Positions 23,414-33,301 of a stretch of 64,000 bases of DNA are shown one piece after another. Made by a program: the position numbers and the translations under genes. The DNA is from Companilactobacillus formosensis (GTDB taxonomy: Bacteria > Bacillota > Bacilli > Lactobacillales > Lactobacillaceae): NCBI RefSeq assembly GCF_005405305.1, contig NZ_BJDU01000002.1, forward strand, positions 124,001 through 188,000, given 5' to 3'. The stretch's first letter is position 1, and each line of letters begins with the position of its first letter. The notes under the pieces are model-generated. The model saw only the letters and a program-made list of their open reading frames with translations, was not told where the DNA came from and did no database searches.

Positions 23414-23812
23414 ATGGATAATAAACTAGTAAAACTAACTTATGATCAAATTGTAGCGATACATTTAGCAATTAATGAAAGTGAAGAAATTACTTTAAGC
23501 GAGAAACGTCTGCAAAGTAATCTAAACTTTTTGAATCAATTTGAAGATTTGCAATGGTATGCCACACATTTGGTCTGTACGATGATTGTTGATGATATCT
23601 TTGAAACAGATAACGAAGTAACTACTGTTGCTGTATTGGATTATTTCTTGCACCAGAATGGTTATGGACTTGATATGACTAAAGATGTCGACAAAACAAC
23701 TTTACATGGCTTGATCAAGACAATTAGAGACTCCGACAAATTGGAAAAGGACGATTTACAAAATATTCGTGGCGTTTTGTCCACTTGTATCCATCCAGTA
23801 AGTGCTGATTAA
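23414..23812 (+). CDS. Degenerate Doc/Fic-like protein (132 aa)
   Basis: ATG 23414 follows TTGAGG. The layout matches Doc toxins (about 125 aa): an N-terminal LTYDQIVAIHLAINESEEITL where Doc has L-x-x-E-x-x-x-x-I-H, a middle helix DLQWYATHLVCTMIVDDIF, and YFLHQNGYGLDM where Fic/Doc ends in FLxLNGY. At the catalytic HPFxDGNKRTA position the sequence is DDIFETDNEVTTVAV, so the His, Gly, Lys and Arg are absent. If homologous, it has no kinase or AMP-transferase activity. No Phd-like partner is adjacent. The resemblance is from pattern reading only. A terminator overlaps the stop. Confidence 0.5.
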   Translation: MDNKLVKLTYDQIVAIHLAINESEEITLSEKRLQSNLNFLNQFEDLQWYATHLVCTMIVDDIFETDNEVTTVAVLDYFLHQNGYGLDMTKDVDKTTLHGLIKTIRDSDKLEKDDLQNIRGVLSTCIHPVSAD

Positions 23813-23829
23813 TTTCAGCGCTTTTTTTT
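23801..23829 (+). terminator. Terminator overlapping the end of the Doc-like gene
   Basis: AGTGCTGA pairs with TCAGCGCT (one G-U), followed by eight T residues. The left arm includes the last codons of the gene. Confidence 0.8.
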
Positions 23830-23904
23830 CGGATTAAATTTGCTTAAAGTATCTAGAAAAGTTTAGTATTGAAAATGTATTTTTTAAGAGAGAGGCAAAT
23901 TTTT

Positions 23905-25320
23905 ATGAAAAGCAAACATAATATTTTGACACTCTTTGCGACCAGTTTCATGTCGTTCATGCAATTATTGGATGCTTCGATCGTCAATGTGGCGATACCT
24001 AGTTTAACAAAAGACTTACATGTACCAATGAACCGAGCCGAATGGATTGTGTCAGTCTATTTGATTATGATTTGTATGCTGCTATTATTTTGGGGAAGAA
24101 TGGCAGATCAAATCGGATATATTAAAATTTTTCAGACAGGAACGATTTTCTTTACCTTGGGATCGTTGATCTGTGCTTTGAGTCCTAGTTTGTATTTATT
24201 GTTAATAGGACGAGTCGTACAAGGTTTAGGAGCTAGTATGAGTATGGCTACAAATATTGGAATCATTGCAATGATTTTTCCAATGCATCAACGTGGGCGT
24301 GCTTATGGAATCAACAGTATTATTGCTCAATTAGGTAATATTTCTGGGCCAGGCTTGGGGGGCTTGATTTTAGGAGTTTTATCGTGGCATTGGATTTTTA
24401 TTATTAATATTCCAATTGGAATTATTGTTTATATTTATGGACGATTCATGTTTCCAAAAGAAGCACGTCGTTCTAAGGCGATTGCTTACGATTGGACCGG
24501 CTTAGTTACGTATTCGATAGCAATTGCCACGTTCTTTATCAGTATCTTTATGGGACAAGATATTGGTTTTGGCAATAAGAATGTTTGGTTGATTTTGGTA
24601 GTCAGTTTAATCTTTTGGGCAATCTTCTTCTATGTTGAAAAGCATAAAGAGGAACCTTTGATTAACTTGAAAATATTCAAGATATCTCGTTTAACTTTGA
24701 GCTTGGTAAGTGCTCTGATCGTCTTTTCAATTGGTTATTACGCTAACGTGATTATGCCGTTTTATTTGACTAATTTCCGGTCATTGAGTACTTCATTGAC
24801 AGGCTTGATCATGATGGCAATTCCATTTGCTAATGTGATTGCTGCTCCAATTGCTGGTTATTTTACGGATAAATACAATGCGGCCAGCGTTTCAATCTTT
24901 AACTTGTTCGTCTATGCGATACCAATCGTTTTCTTGACTTTGATATCTGGCAAAGAGAGTTTAGTAATCTTTACGTTCATGTTATTGTTCTTAGGAGTAG
25001 GAAATGGTGGCTTCCAAAATAATCCAATGATCATGGGTTATGCACCTCAGGAATATCAAGGAATTGCCGGTAGTTTAGCTGCCTTGTTTAGAAATCTTGG
25101 GATGGGTATCGGTGTCAGTATAGCAACGACTAGTTTGTATTCAGGAATGAGTTTTAAAGCTGGCAAACAGATTGCGTATTATCCAACGAATCATCCGAGT
25201 TGGTTTTTAAATGGGATGCATTTTGCTTATTTGACAGCCCTAGGTTTGTTGATTTTAGCAATTGTTTTAGTTTATTCAATTCATAGAATAGATAAAAAAG
25301 AAGTTCTAAGTAAGAAATAA
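23905..25320 (+). CDS. MFS drug exporter, DHA2 (EmrB/QacA, 14-helix) family
   Basis: 471 aa from ATG 23905, behind AGAGAGG; a longer in-frame start at 23869 has no site. The first helix has the DHA2 motif FMQLLDASIVNVAIPSLTKDL, motif A is GRMADQIGYIKIF, and motif C-like GPGLGGLILGVLSWHWIFIINIPIG follows. Roughly fourteen hydrophobic segments can be counted. It would export drugs or other amphiphiles using the proton gradient. It is a single-gene unit with no regulator beside it. Confidence 0.88.
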   Translation: MKSKHNILTLFATSFMSFMQLLDASIVNVAIPSLTKDLHVPMNRAEWIVSVYLIMICMLLLFWGRMADQIGYIKIFQTGTIFFTLGSLICALSPSLYLLLIGRVVQGLGASMSMATNIGIIAMIFPMHQRGRAYGINSIIAQLGNISGPGLGGLILGVLSWHWIFIINIPIGIIVYIYGRFMFPKEARRSKAIAYDWTGLVTYSIAIATFFISIFMGQDIGFGNKNVWLILVVSLIFWAIFFYVEKHKEEPLINLKIFKISRLTLSLVSALIVFSIGYYANVIMPFYLTNFRSLSTSLTGLIMMAIPFANVIAAPIAGYFTDKYNAASVSIFNLFVYAIPIVFLTLISGKESLVIFTFMLLFLGVGNGGFQNNPMIMGYAPQEYQGIAGSLAALFRNLGMGIGVSIATTSLYSGMSFKAGKQIAYYPTNHPSWFLNGMHFAYLTALGLLILAIVLVYSIHRIDKKEVLSKK

Positions 25321-25345
25321 AATCTTACTCAGAACTTCTTTTTTA
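25294..25345. terminator. Bidirectional terminator
   Basis: A long stem, AAAAAAGAAGTTCTAAGTAA with its near-perfect partner ending AGAACTTCTTTTTT, lies between the convergent MFS and amidase genes and includes the 3' ends of both. Confidence 0.85.
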
Positions 25346-26653
25346 TTTGAAATATTCTTTTAAACCATTGGTTACGTCAGTTGCAACTTGTTGTTTGTAT
25401 TTAGCTGAACTGATGTACTTATAATCAGATTTAGAATTGATATAACCTAATTCGATCAAGACAGATGGTTGACTGTTGTAATGCAAGACGTAAAGGTCTT
25501 TTTGAGCAGTACCACGGTTGCCAATAGCCAGGCTCTTTAATTGACTATTTAAGTCATCGGCCAATTCGCCATCTTTATTTTTGTTGTAGTAGTAGGTTGT
25601 CAAACCAGAACCGGCATTTGCTTGGGCACTGGAATCGAAGTGTAAACTGATAAATGCATCAGCTTGAATCTTACTTGACAAACGAGCTCTTTGACCAAGT
25701 GACTTACTATCATCGCCTGATCTAGTTAAGACTACTCGAGCACCAGTTTTTTCGAGTTGTTGCTTGATAGCTTTAGCATAGGCGAGGGTAAAGTTCTTTT
25801 CGTAAGTGTTCTTCTTAGATTCAGCACCAGAATCATCGCCACCGTGTCCAGGATCAATTACGATCGTGGCTTCAGAAATATTTGTGGCAGCAGATTTGAC
25901 GGCACTCTTAGTACCAGAAATAGTTACAACCCAGCTAGCTACGTATCCAACTGAACCATCGGAGTCACGAACTTTATACCACTTGCCGTCTTTACCAAGA
26001 TAATCAAATTGTTTACCGACTTTAGCAGTTTTTACAACACGACCATTTTGATTAGGTTCGATTCTTAACTTGGTATTAGGTTGGGTAACGGTAACTTTCT
26101 TAATATCATTGTCGGATGAATTAGCAGAACTAGAAGCGTTAGTTGAACCCGAAGTTTTATCAGTACCTTGGATAAAGCTTGATTTGACCCAACCAGCAGT
26201 ACCACTATACAAAATCTGTGTCCAATCTTGTTCTTGATACATGATCGTGACCTTTTGCGATTGCTCAATTGTACCTAAGACGTCACTATTGGCATCGGCA
26301 CTCTTGAAGACAGTCGTATTGGGAACCTTGACGATTCCAACTTTATTGGTTGCCGAACTTACTTCAGTATTGTCGATCAACCAGCTGGCGACCCAGCCAA
26401 TTTTATCTCCAGATAATCTTACTTGATACCATTTATTTTTTTCGTCTAAGATGGCTAATTTGTCACCTTTTTTAACTTGGCCCATGTTAGCGTAGGAAAG
26501 ACCAGGACCAACACGAACATTAACGGAGTCAGACTGAACGACAACAGCATTGGCACTTGCTAAAGCCACTGTCGACCAACTAGACAAGGCGAGTAATAAC
26601 AAAATGGCAAGAAGAATCCGGTTCTTCATAAAAAAAGTTTTTATTTTTTTCAT
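25343..26653 (-). CDS. N-acetylmuramoyl-L-alanine amidase with three SH3b domains
   Basis: 436 aa. A basic start and hydrophobic segment (ILLAILLLLALSSWSTVALASA) form a signal peptide. Three bacterial SH3 domains follow (about residues 36-95, 105-165 and 188-245), each with the VxVR/LRxxPxxxxxV pattern and a WYxV, ending GWVxSxxI. The C-terminal Amidase_3 domain has zinc ligands in VIDPGHGGDDSG, YEKNFTLAYA and ISLHFDSS, and the catalytic Glu in VLIELGYINS. It cleaves the amide between muramic acid and the stem peptide in cell-wall turnover. Confidence 0.92.
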   Translation of the reverse strand: MKKIKTFFMKNRILLAILLLLALSSWSTVALASANAVVVQSDSVNVRVGPGLSYANMGQVKKGDKLAILDEKNKWYQVRLSGDKIGWVASWLIDNTEVSSATNKVGIVKVPNTTVFKSADANSDVLGTIEQSQKVTIMYQEQDWTQILYSGTAGWVKSSFIQGTDKTSGSTNASSSANSSDNDIKKVTVTQPNTKLRIEPNQNGRVVKTAKVGKQFDYLGKDGKWYKVRDSDGSVGYVASWVVTISGTKSAVKSAATNISEATIVIDPGHGGDDSGAESKKNTYEKNFTLAYAKAIKQQLEKTGARVVLTRSGDDSKSLGQRARLSSKIQADAFISLHFDSSAQANAGSGLTTYYYNKNKDGELADDLNSQLKSLAIGNRGTAQKDLYVLHYNSQPSVLIELGYINSKSDYKYISSAKYKQQVATDVTNGLKEYFK

Positions 26654-26789
26654 TTGACTGATTCCTTTGCTGTCTAATTACTGACGGTTGTATATCTTTA
26701 TTTTACTGAATAATAGTTCAACTTGAAAGAATATAATGATATTTTATTCCCAAAACTTGACATTTCTCATGTTTTTGGTAGTTTATATG

Positions 26790-26965
26790 TATATTGCAAA
26801 TCAAATGAGATTGTTTTACAGAGAGTCTGGCTGCTGAGAACAGATGACAATTATTTGTGTGACGTTACTAAATCGTTTGGCAGGCGTTAACTGCAGCAAC
26901 AAAACTAGGTGGTACCGTGCAAAAATGCACCCTTGTCTTATTTGGACAAGGGTGTTTTTTATTTT
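26790..26965 (+). promoter_or_regulatory. T-box riboswitch leader of hisS-aspS
   Basis: The T-box core AACTAGGTGGTACCGTG is at 26903-26919. A stem I region with GGCTGCTGAGAACAG lies near 26828-26843, and the terminator CACCCTTGTC / GACAAGGGTG with T6 is at 26928-26960. Uncharged tRNA(His) should stabilise the antiterminator and allow hisS-aspS transcription. A TTGACA box is visible at 26757-26762; its -10 is ambiguous. The start boundary is approximate. Confidence 0.88.
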
Positions 26966-26977
26966 AAGGAGGATTTT

Positions 26978-28249
26978 ATGCGTTATCAAAAACCAAAGGG
27001 GACCATGGATATTTTGCCTGGCGAATCAAGCAAATGGCAATACGTGGAATCTATCGCAGCTGATACATTTAATAAGTATCGTTTTTCAGAAATTAGAACA
27101 CCAATCTTTGAATCATATGATGTCTTTGAGAGATCATCAGGTGATACATCTGATATTGTTTCTAAAGAAATGTATGATTTTCACGACAAAGGTGACCGAC
27201 ACATTGCTTTGAGACCAGAAGGTACAGCCGGAGTCGTTAGAGCTTTTGTTGAGAATAAGCTTTATGGTCCAGAACAAATCAAGCCTTACAAAGTTTGGTA
27301 TAAAGGACCAATGTTTAGATATGAACGTCCTCAATCAGGTCGTCAACGTCAATTCCACCAAATCGGGGTTGAAGCTTTCGGTTCTGATTCACCAGAATTA
27401 GATGCTGAAATTATTTCAGTTGGTTTGGAATTCTTGAATCGTTTAGGAATTAAGAATTTGAAGGTTGCTTTGAATACTTTAGGTGACCCAGAATCACGTG
27501 CTGCTTATCACAAGGCTTTGGTTGATTATTTTACACCATTTAAAGATCAATTGAGTGATGATTCAAAAGTTCGTTTGGAAAAGAATCCTTTGCGAATTTT
27601 GGATAGCAAAGATGCTGGTGATAAGAAAATCGTTGCCAATGCTCCATCAATCTTAGATTACTTGAATGAAGCTTCAGAACAACGTTTTGAATATCTAAAG
27701 GGTCTTTTGGATGACTTAGATATCAATTATGAAGTTGATTCAACAATGGTACGTGGTCTTGATTATTACAACCATACAATTTTTGAATTCATGGTAACTG
27801 ATCCAGCTTTTGATAATAAAGAAATTACTGTCTTGGCGGGTGGTAGATATAATGGTCTAGTTGAAGAATTAGGTGGACCACAGACTCCTGGTATTGGTTT
27901 TGGACTAGGTGTTGAACGTTTAATGCTCCTTCTTAAAGATGAAGATTTACCAGTTCAAAATGGTTTGGATGTTTACTTAGTAACTATCGGTGAAAAAGCT
28001 GAACGTGCTTCAGTAAAGATCCTATCTGATTTACGCCGTGCTGGATTTAGTGCTGACAAAGATTATCTTCAAAGAAAAATTAAAGCTCAATTCAAGACTG
28101 CTAATAATTTGAACGCTAAGTATACTGTAACTATCGGTGACAGTGAATTAGAAAACAAGACAGCTAATGTTAAGAATATGGAAACAACTGAACAAGTTAG
28201 TGTTTCATTGGACAACTTAGCCGAAGAATTGAAAAAAATCGAGGGATAA
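26978..28249 (+). CDS. hisS: Histidyl-tRNA synthetase
   Basis: 423 aa from ATG 26978 behind AAGGAGG; upstream in-frame starts lie in the T-box terminator. Class II motifs are clear: N-terminal [13 protein letters not shown], motif 2 [20 protein letters not shown], the His-A motif [13 protein letters not shown], and motif 3 [15 protein letters not shown]. The C-terminal anticodon-binding domain ([32 protein letters not shown]) completes it. It charges tRNA(His). aspS follows two bases after the stop. Confidence 0.97.
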   Translation: MRYQKPKGTMDILPGESSKWQYVESIAADTFNKYRFSEIRTPIFESYDVFERSSGDTSDIVSKEMYDFHDKGDRHIALRPEGTAGVVRAFVENKLYGPEQIKPYKVWYKGPMFRYERPQSGRQRQFHQIGVEAFGSDSPELDAEIISVGLEFLNRLGIKNLKVALNTLGDPESRAAYHKALVDYFTPFKDQLSDDSKVRLEKNPLRILDSKDAGDKKIVANAPSILDYLNEASEQRFEYLKGLLDDLDINYEVDSTMVRGLDYYNHTIFEFMVTDPAFDNKEITVLAGGRYNGLVEELGGPQTPGIGFGLGVERLMLLLKDEDLPVQNGLDVYLVTIGEKAERASVKILSDLRRAGFSADKDYLQRKIKAQFKTANNLNAKYTVTIGDSELENKTANVKNMETTEQVSVSLDNLAEELKKIEG

Positions 28250-28251
28250 AC

Positions 28252-30021
28252 ATGGAAGAAAGAACAGATTATTGTGGCAACATTACTGAAAAATATGTTG
28301 GTCAAAAAGTATCTTTAGATGGTTGGGTTCAACGCCGTCGTGATTTAGGTGGCTTGGTCTTCGTCGACCTTAGAGATTACAAGGGTATCGTACAATTGGT
28401 TTTCAATACCGATCATCAAGATGTCTTAGATATTGCCGAAACATTGCGTTCAGAATATGTTATCAATGTTTTGGGTACTGTTAGACTTCGTGGTGAAGGT
28501 GCTACTAACGATGATATGACGACTGGTAAAGTTGAAGTTGTCGTTGAAAAGGTTGAAATCCTTAACAAGTCATTGACACCACCATTTGAAATCAAAGATG
28601 GTATCGACTCTTCAGAAGAAACAAAATTAAAGTATCGTTACCTTGATTTACGTAGACCTGAAATGCAAAAGGCTATCAGAACACGTGCTCAAATCAAGCA
28701 TTCAGTTAACGAATACTTGTACGAAAATGGCTTTATTGATATTGAAACACCAAACCTAACACCATCAACACCAGAAGGTGCTCGTGATTACTTGGTACCT
28801 TCACGTGTTTATCCTGGACGTTTCTTCGCACTTCCACAATCACCACAATTGTTCAAGCAACTATTGATGGTTGGTGGATTTGACCGTTATTTCCAATTGG
28901 CCCACTGTTTCCGTGATGAAGATCTTCGTGGTGACCGTCAACCAGAATTTACTCAAATCGATCTTGAAACTAGTTTCATGAACCAAAAAGAAATTCAAAC
29001 TGTTACTGAAGGCCTTATCGCTCGTGTTATGAAAGACGAAAAGGGTATCGAAGTTAAGACTCCATTCCCAAGAATCAACTGGGATGACGCTATGGACCGC
29101 TTTGGTTCTGATAAACCCGATGTCCGTTTCGGTATGGAATTACAAAACTTGAATGACGTCTTCAAAGACACAGAATTCAAAGTCTTCAAGGGAACTATCG
29201 ACAACGGTGGTCAAGTTAAAGCTATCGTCGTTAAAGATGGTGCTGACAAGTACTCAAGAAAGAATATCGAAAGCTATCAAGAATACATCAAACGTTTCGG
29301 TGCTAAAGGACTTGCTTGGGCTAAGTTCAACGACAACGAATTAACAGGTGGTGTATCTAAGTTCATCAAGGCTCAAGAAGCACAATTAGTTTCAACACTT
29401 GGTCTTGAAAACAACGACTTATTACTATTCGTTGCTGACAACAAGAAAGTTGTTGCTGATTCATTAGGTTACTTGAGAAAAGCTATCGCTAAGGAACAAA
29501 ACTTGTATGATCCTAAAGAATTTGCCTTTATCTGGGTCGTAAACTGGCCATTGTTCGAATACGACGAAGGAATCCAAAGATGGACTGCTGCTCACCATCC
29601 ATTCACAATGCCAAATGAAGAAGATGTTCACTACTTAGATGATGGTGAAGATCCTCACAAAGCTTACGCACAAAGTTATGATATCGTTCTAAACGGTTAC
29701 GAACTTGGTGGTGGATCAATCCGTATCCATGACTACAAGATCCAAGAAAAGATGCTTAAAGCTTTGAACTTCACTAAAGAAAAAGCTTATGAACAATTTG
29801 GCTTCCTATTGGATGCTTTACAATACGGTTGTCCTCCACATGGTGGTTTGGCTATCGGTTTGGATAGATTTGCTATGTTACTATCAGGCAAAGACAATAT
29901 CCGTGACGTGATTGCATTCCCTAAGAATTCAAACGCCACAGAACCAATGACACACGCTCCACTTGAAGTTTCAAAACAACAATTAGACGATCTTGGAATT
30001 GAAGTTAGCAAGAAAGACTAA
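28252..30021 (+). CDS. aspS: Aspartyl-tRNA synthetase
   Basis: 589 aa, bacterial-type length. An N-terminal OB anticodon domain ([22 protein letters not shown]), class II motif 2 ([22 protein letters not shown]), the bacterial GAD insert and motif 3 ([14 protein letters not shown]) are present. It charges tRNA(Asp), and in bacteria lacking AsnRS or GlnRS also tRNA(Asn). hisS and aspS share the tRNA(His)-sensing T-box, so aspS is under histidine control. Confidence 0.97.
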   Translation: MEERTDYCGNITEKYVGQKVSLDGWVQRRRDLGGLVFVDLRDYKGIVQLVFNTDHQDVLDIAETLRSEYVINVLGTVRLRGEGATNDDMTTGKVEVVVEKVEILNKSLTPPFEIKDGIDSSEETKLKYRYLDLRRPEMQKAIRTRAQIKHSVNEYLYENGFIDIETPNLTPSTPEGARDYLVPSRVYPGRFFALPQSPQLFKQLLMVGGFDRYFQLAHCFRDEDLRGDRQPEFTQIDLETSFMNQKEIQTVTEGLIARVMKDEKGIEVKTPFPRINWDDAMDRFGSDKPDVRFGMELQNLNDVFKDTEFKVFKGTIDNGGQVKAIVVKDGADKYSRKNIESYQEYIKRFGAKGLAWAKFNDNELTGGVSKFIKAQEAQLVSTLGLENNDLLLFVADNKKVVADSLGYLRKAIAKEQNLYDPKEFAFIWVVNWPLFEYDEGIQRWTAAHHPFTMPNEEDVHYLDDGEDPHKAYAQSYDIVLNGYELGGGSIRIHDYKIQEKMLKALNFTKEKAYEQFGFLLDALQYGCPPHGGLAIGLDRFAMLLSGKDNIRDVIAFPKNSNATEPMTHAPLEVSKQQLDDLGIEVSKKD

Positions 30022-30038
30022 TTAATTAGATGATATTT

Positions 30039-30089
30039 AAAAACAGTTTTATCAGGGATGTATTTCATTTCTGATAGAACTGTTTTTTT
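30039..30089 (+). terminator. Terminator of hisS-aspS
   Basis: AAAAACAGTTTTATCAG pairs with CTGATAGAACTGTTTTT (one mismatch), followed by further T residues. Confidence 0.85.
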
Positions 30090-30243
30090 ATGGAATTTAA
30101 ATTAAATTAAAATTAGAAAACGATTTAAATTGTGCACAATTGAGCATGGCTATCACTTGAGACTGTAAGTTTATGAGCAGAGTGGTGGAATTAATATTCG
30201 AAAAGTTTATACTAGTTAATAGAAATTGAGAAGGAGTGATTTT

Positions 30244-30687
30244 ATGTCAAATGAATACAAGAAGGATCTAACTGACTTAACTGATGAGGAGTACCAAGTA
30301 ACTCAACATGCTGCCACAGAACGTCCTTTTAGTGGAAAGTACGATGATTTCTACAAAAAGGGTATCTACGTTGATATTACTAGTGGTGAACCATTATTTT
30401 CTTCAGCTAAGAAGTATGATGCTGGCTGTGGCTGGCCATCATTTAGTGAACCAATTGCTAAACTAAAGCAAAAGCGCGATACCAGATTAAGTCGTGAAAG
30501 AACTGAAGTTAGAAGTGAATCAGCTGACTCTCATTTGGGCCACGTCTTTACTGATGGACCTGAAGAATTGGGTGGCTTGAGATATTGTATCAACTCAGCT
30601 GCTTTAAAATTCATTCCTTATGATGAAATGGATGAAAAAGGCTACTCAGATTACAAAAAGTACGTTGACGAAGGAGATGCTGACTAG
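30244..30687 (+). CDS. msrB: Peptide-methionine (R)-S-oxide reductase MsrB
   Basis: 147 aa from ATG 30244 with AAGGAG upstream. Recognisable motifs are [46 protein letters not shown] and the catalytic [11 protein letters not shown]. It reduces the R epimer of methionine sulfoxide in proteins. It overlaps msrA by one base, and both would be made from one message. Confidence 0.95.
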   Translation: MSNEYKKDLTDLTDEEYQVTQHAATERPFSGKYDDFYKKGIYVDITSGEPLFSSAKKYDAGCGWPSFSEPIAKLKQKRDTRLSRERTEVRSESADSHLGHVFTDGPEELGGLRYCINSAALKFIPYDEMDEKGYSDYKKYVDEGDAD

Positions 30688-31205
30688 TGGCTAAAGAAAC
30701 TGCTATTTTTGCTGGAGGTTGTTTCTGGTGCATGGTTAAGCCATTCGACGAACAACCAGGGATTATTTCAGTCGTATCTGGATATTGTGGCGGCCACGTT
30801 GACAATCCAACTTACGAACAAGTTTGTACCGAGACTACTGGTCATGCTGAATCAGTAGAAATTACTTTTGATAATGATGTGATTTCTTATCAAGATCTAG
30901 TTGAAATTTATTGGCAAATAGCTGATCCAACTGACGCTATGGGTCAATTCCAAGATCGTGGCGATAGTTATCGTCCAGTAATTTTCTATCAAAATGAAAC
31001 TCAAAAAGAAGTTGCTGAAGCATCCAAAAAGAAACTAGCTGAGTCAGGAGAATTTAGTGATCCCATTGTAACTAAAATTCAGCCTGCTACTAAGTTTTGG
31101 CCTGCTGAAGACTACCACCAAGACTTCTACAAAAAGAACCCTCTACGCTTTGAGATGGAAGAGAGCGGCGGTCGTGCAGAATATATCAAAAATCATCGTA
31201 AATAG
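30687..31205 (+). CDS. msrA: Peptide-methionine (S)-S-oxide reductase MsrA
   Basis: 172 aa; the GTG start shares its G with the msrB TAG stop. Catalytic [11 protein letters not shown] is at residues 10-20, with [27 protein letters not shown] and the C-terminal [15 protein letters not shown] typical of MsrA. It reduces S-methionine sulfoxide. Some family members use Met or Val after the GCFWC motif, as here. Confidence 0.95.
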   Translation: MAKETAIFAGGCFWCMVKPFDEQPGIISVVSGYCGGHVDNPTYEQVCTETTGHAESVEITFDNDVISYQDLVEIYWQIADPTDAMGQFQDRGDSYRPVIFYQNETQKEVAEASKKKLAESGEFSDPIVTKIQPATKFWPAEDYHQDFYKKNPLRFEMEESGGRAEYIKNHRK

Positions 31206-31282
31206 CTCGAAAAAGTCTGAAAATACTAGGATTTGTGCTAATATGTTGTAAGTAACTTAAGACAATTAGGAGAAATTTTAGT

Positions 31283-32161
31283 ATGGGTGAATTAGATAAG
31301 CTGATCGAACGGCATCAGTACTTATCCAAAATTTCAGTAGCATTTCTATATTCCATCGCGGTATCCGTAGCGGTTAACATGTTTTGGACGCCAGGTGGAA
31401 TTTATGGTTCAGGAGTAACTGGTGCTGCGCAATTAATTTCAACAATTTCACATCGGTGGTTTCCATTCGACATTTCAACTGCGATTATGTACTTCGCATT
31501 GAATGCACCGTTATTCGTACTTTCTTGGCGAAAAATTGATCACAAGTTTACCATTTTTACGGTTATTGCGGTTGCTTTAGCCAGTACGATGATGCACTTG
31601 TTACCACCAGTCAAGATTACAGCTGATCCTTTAGTCTGTGCCATATTTGGTGCGGTAGCTAACGGTTTTGGTACCGGAATGGCTTTGAGAAACGGTATTT
31701 CTACTGGTGGAATTGATATTTTAGGGATTATTTTGCGTAAAAAGACTGGTAAGAGTGTTGGTACGATCAACATCATGTTCAATGTGTTTATCGTTGCTTG
31801 CGCGGGATTCTTATTCGGTTGGGTCCACGCTTTATACAGTGCGGTCAGTATCTTCATCAACGGACAAGTTATTGATATGATTTATAACAAGGATCAAAAA
31901 CTTCAAGTTATGATTGTTACTTCTAAACCTAAAAACGTTATTACACAGATTCAAAATGAAATGAGACGTGGTATTACTATCGTTCACGATGCTGAAGGTG
32001 CTTATAAACATGAAGAGAAGACGATTCTTTTCACAGTTATTTCACGTTCAGAATTGCATGATTTAAGTACGGCAATGTCGTTGTCTGATCCGCATGCTTT
32101 CGTTAGTGTTACGGATACGGTCAAAGTCATGGGTAGGTTTTATCAAGCTCACATTTACTAA
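31283..32161 (+). CDS. YitT-family membrane protein (DUF161 + DUF2179)
   Basis: 292 aa. About five or six N-terminal helices carry YitT motifs (FWTPGGIYGSGVTGAAQLIS, GMALRNGISTGGIDILGIIL, KKTGKSVGTINIMFN). The soluble C-terminal DUF2179 domain has LQVMIVTSKPKNVITQIQNEMRRGITIVHDAEGAY and SDPHAFVSVTDTVKVMGRF. The family is widespread in Firmicutes, and its transported substrate is not established. A terminator follows directly. Confidence 0.88.
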   Translation: MGELDKLIERHQYLSKISVAFLYSIAVSVAVNMFWTPGGIYGSGVTGAAQLISTISHRWFPFDISTAIMYFALNAPLFVLSWRKIDHKFTIFTVIAVALASTMMHLLPPVKITADPLVCAIFGAVANGFGTGMALRNGISTGGIDILGIILRKKTGKSVGTINIMFNVFIVACAGFLFGWVHALYSAVSIFINGQVIDMIYNKDQKLQVMIVTSKPKNVITQIQNEMRRGITIVHDAEGAYKHEEKTILFTVISRSELHDLSTAMSLSDPHAFVSVTDTVKVMGRFYQAHIY

Positions 32162-32187
32162 AGCGAGGTCAAAAGGCTTCGCTTTTT
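32160..32187 (+). terminator. Terminator of the YitT gene
   Basis: AAAGCGA and TCGCTTT form the stem, followed by T residues, overlapping the stop codon. Confidence 0.7.
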
Positions 32188-32232
32188 TGTATGCTATACT
32201 TTATTTGATTTTTAAATTATGGAGGGATACGG

Positions 32233-33132
32233 ATGATAATTGGTTCACATGTGGCAATGAAAGCCCCTAAAATGCTCGCGGGTTCGGCTAAGGAAGCTCA
32301 TAGTTATGGTGCTAATGCGATGATGATCTTTACTGGTGCTCCTCAAAATACTCGTCGAAAAGACGTTTCAGAGATGAACATACCTGAAGGGCAACGTCTA
32401 TTAAAGATGTATGGCATCAAAAATATTATTGGTCATGCACCTTACATTATTAATTTAGGAAATACTCTAAAACCCGATAAATTAGAATTTGGTATCGACT
32501 TTATGCGTGGTGAAATCAAACGTTGCGATGCTTTAGGGATTCAAGCACTTAGTTTTCACCCCGGAGCTCATTTAAAACAAGGTCCAGATGTTGCTCTGAA
32601 GCAAATCGGTCAAGCCTTGAACGAAATAATTGATCCTAACCAAAAAGTTTCGATTGCAATTGAGACGATGGCTGGTAAGGGAACTGAAGTAGGAACAAGT
32701 TTCGAACAAATTGCACAAATTTTTGATAATTGTGCTCAAAATGATAAGTTGTCCGTCACAATGGATACTTGTCACATGAGTGATGCTGGTTATGACGTCA
32801 AGAATGATTTTGATGGTGTCTTGAATGAATTTGATCACATTATTGGTTTGGAGAATCTATCAGTCATTCATTTGAATGATTCTAAGAATGAACGTGGCTC
32901 CCATAAAGATCGCCATGAAGATATCGGCTTTGGTACGATAGGCTTTGATGCTTTGAGTTATGTAGCTCATCATCCACAGTTGGAAAACGTTCCTAAGATT
33001 ATGGAAACTCCTTATGTCAAACGCAATGAAAATGACAAAAAGGGAATTGCTCCATTTAAACCAGAAATTGAAATGCTTCTAGCTAATAAATTTGATCCTG
33101 AAATGAAGGAAAAGCTAATTAACAATAACTAG
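32233..33132 (+). CDS. nfo: Endonuclease IV (AP endonuclease Nfo)
   Basis: 299 aa, ATG behind GGAGGGA. TIM-barrel AP endonuclease motifs are visible: [100 protein letters not shown], which provide the trinuclear zinc ligands. It cuts DNA at abasic sites in base-excision repair. Confidence 0.96.
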   Translation: MIIGSHVAMKAPKMLAGSAKEAHSYGANAMMIFTGAPQNTRRKDVSEMNIPEGQRLLKMYGIKNIIGHAPYIINLGNTLKPDKLEFGIDFMRGEIKRCDALGIQALSFHPGAHLKQGPDVALKQIGQALNEIIDPNQKVSIAIETMAGKGTEVGTSFEQIAQIFDNCAQNDKLSVTMDTCHMSDAGYDVKNDFDGVLNEFDHIIGLENLSVIHLNDSKNERGSHKDRHEDIGFGTIGFDALSYVAHHPQLENVPKIMETPYVKRNENDKKGIAPFKPEIEMLLANKFDPEMKEKLINNN

Positions 33133-33237
33133 GCAGTGTGTTCTATGGATAAAGAGTTAATGTGAAAATTTATTAAATCAAAATTGATGCAATTTGAAAT
33201 TGATACTGATTAAAACTAAATATAATTTTTTGTTAAA

Positions 33238-33280
33238 AAATAGACCAGAATAATCAATATACGATGATTCTGGTCTATTT
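33238..33280. terminator. Bidirectional terminator
   Basis: A perfect 14-bp stem AAATAGACCAGAAT / ATTCTGGTCTATTT lies between the convergent nfo and PPDK-regulator genes. Confidence 0.8.
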
Positions 33281-33301
33281 AATTTAATGCGTGTTTTTTG
33301 A

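Noticed and set aside
26844-27212. A 122-aa forward ORF across the hisS leader
   Set aside because: It lies in the T-box and overlaps the hisS start in another frame.
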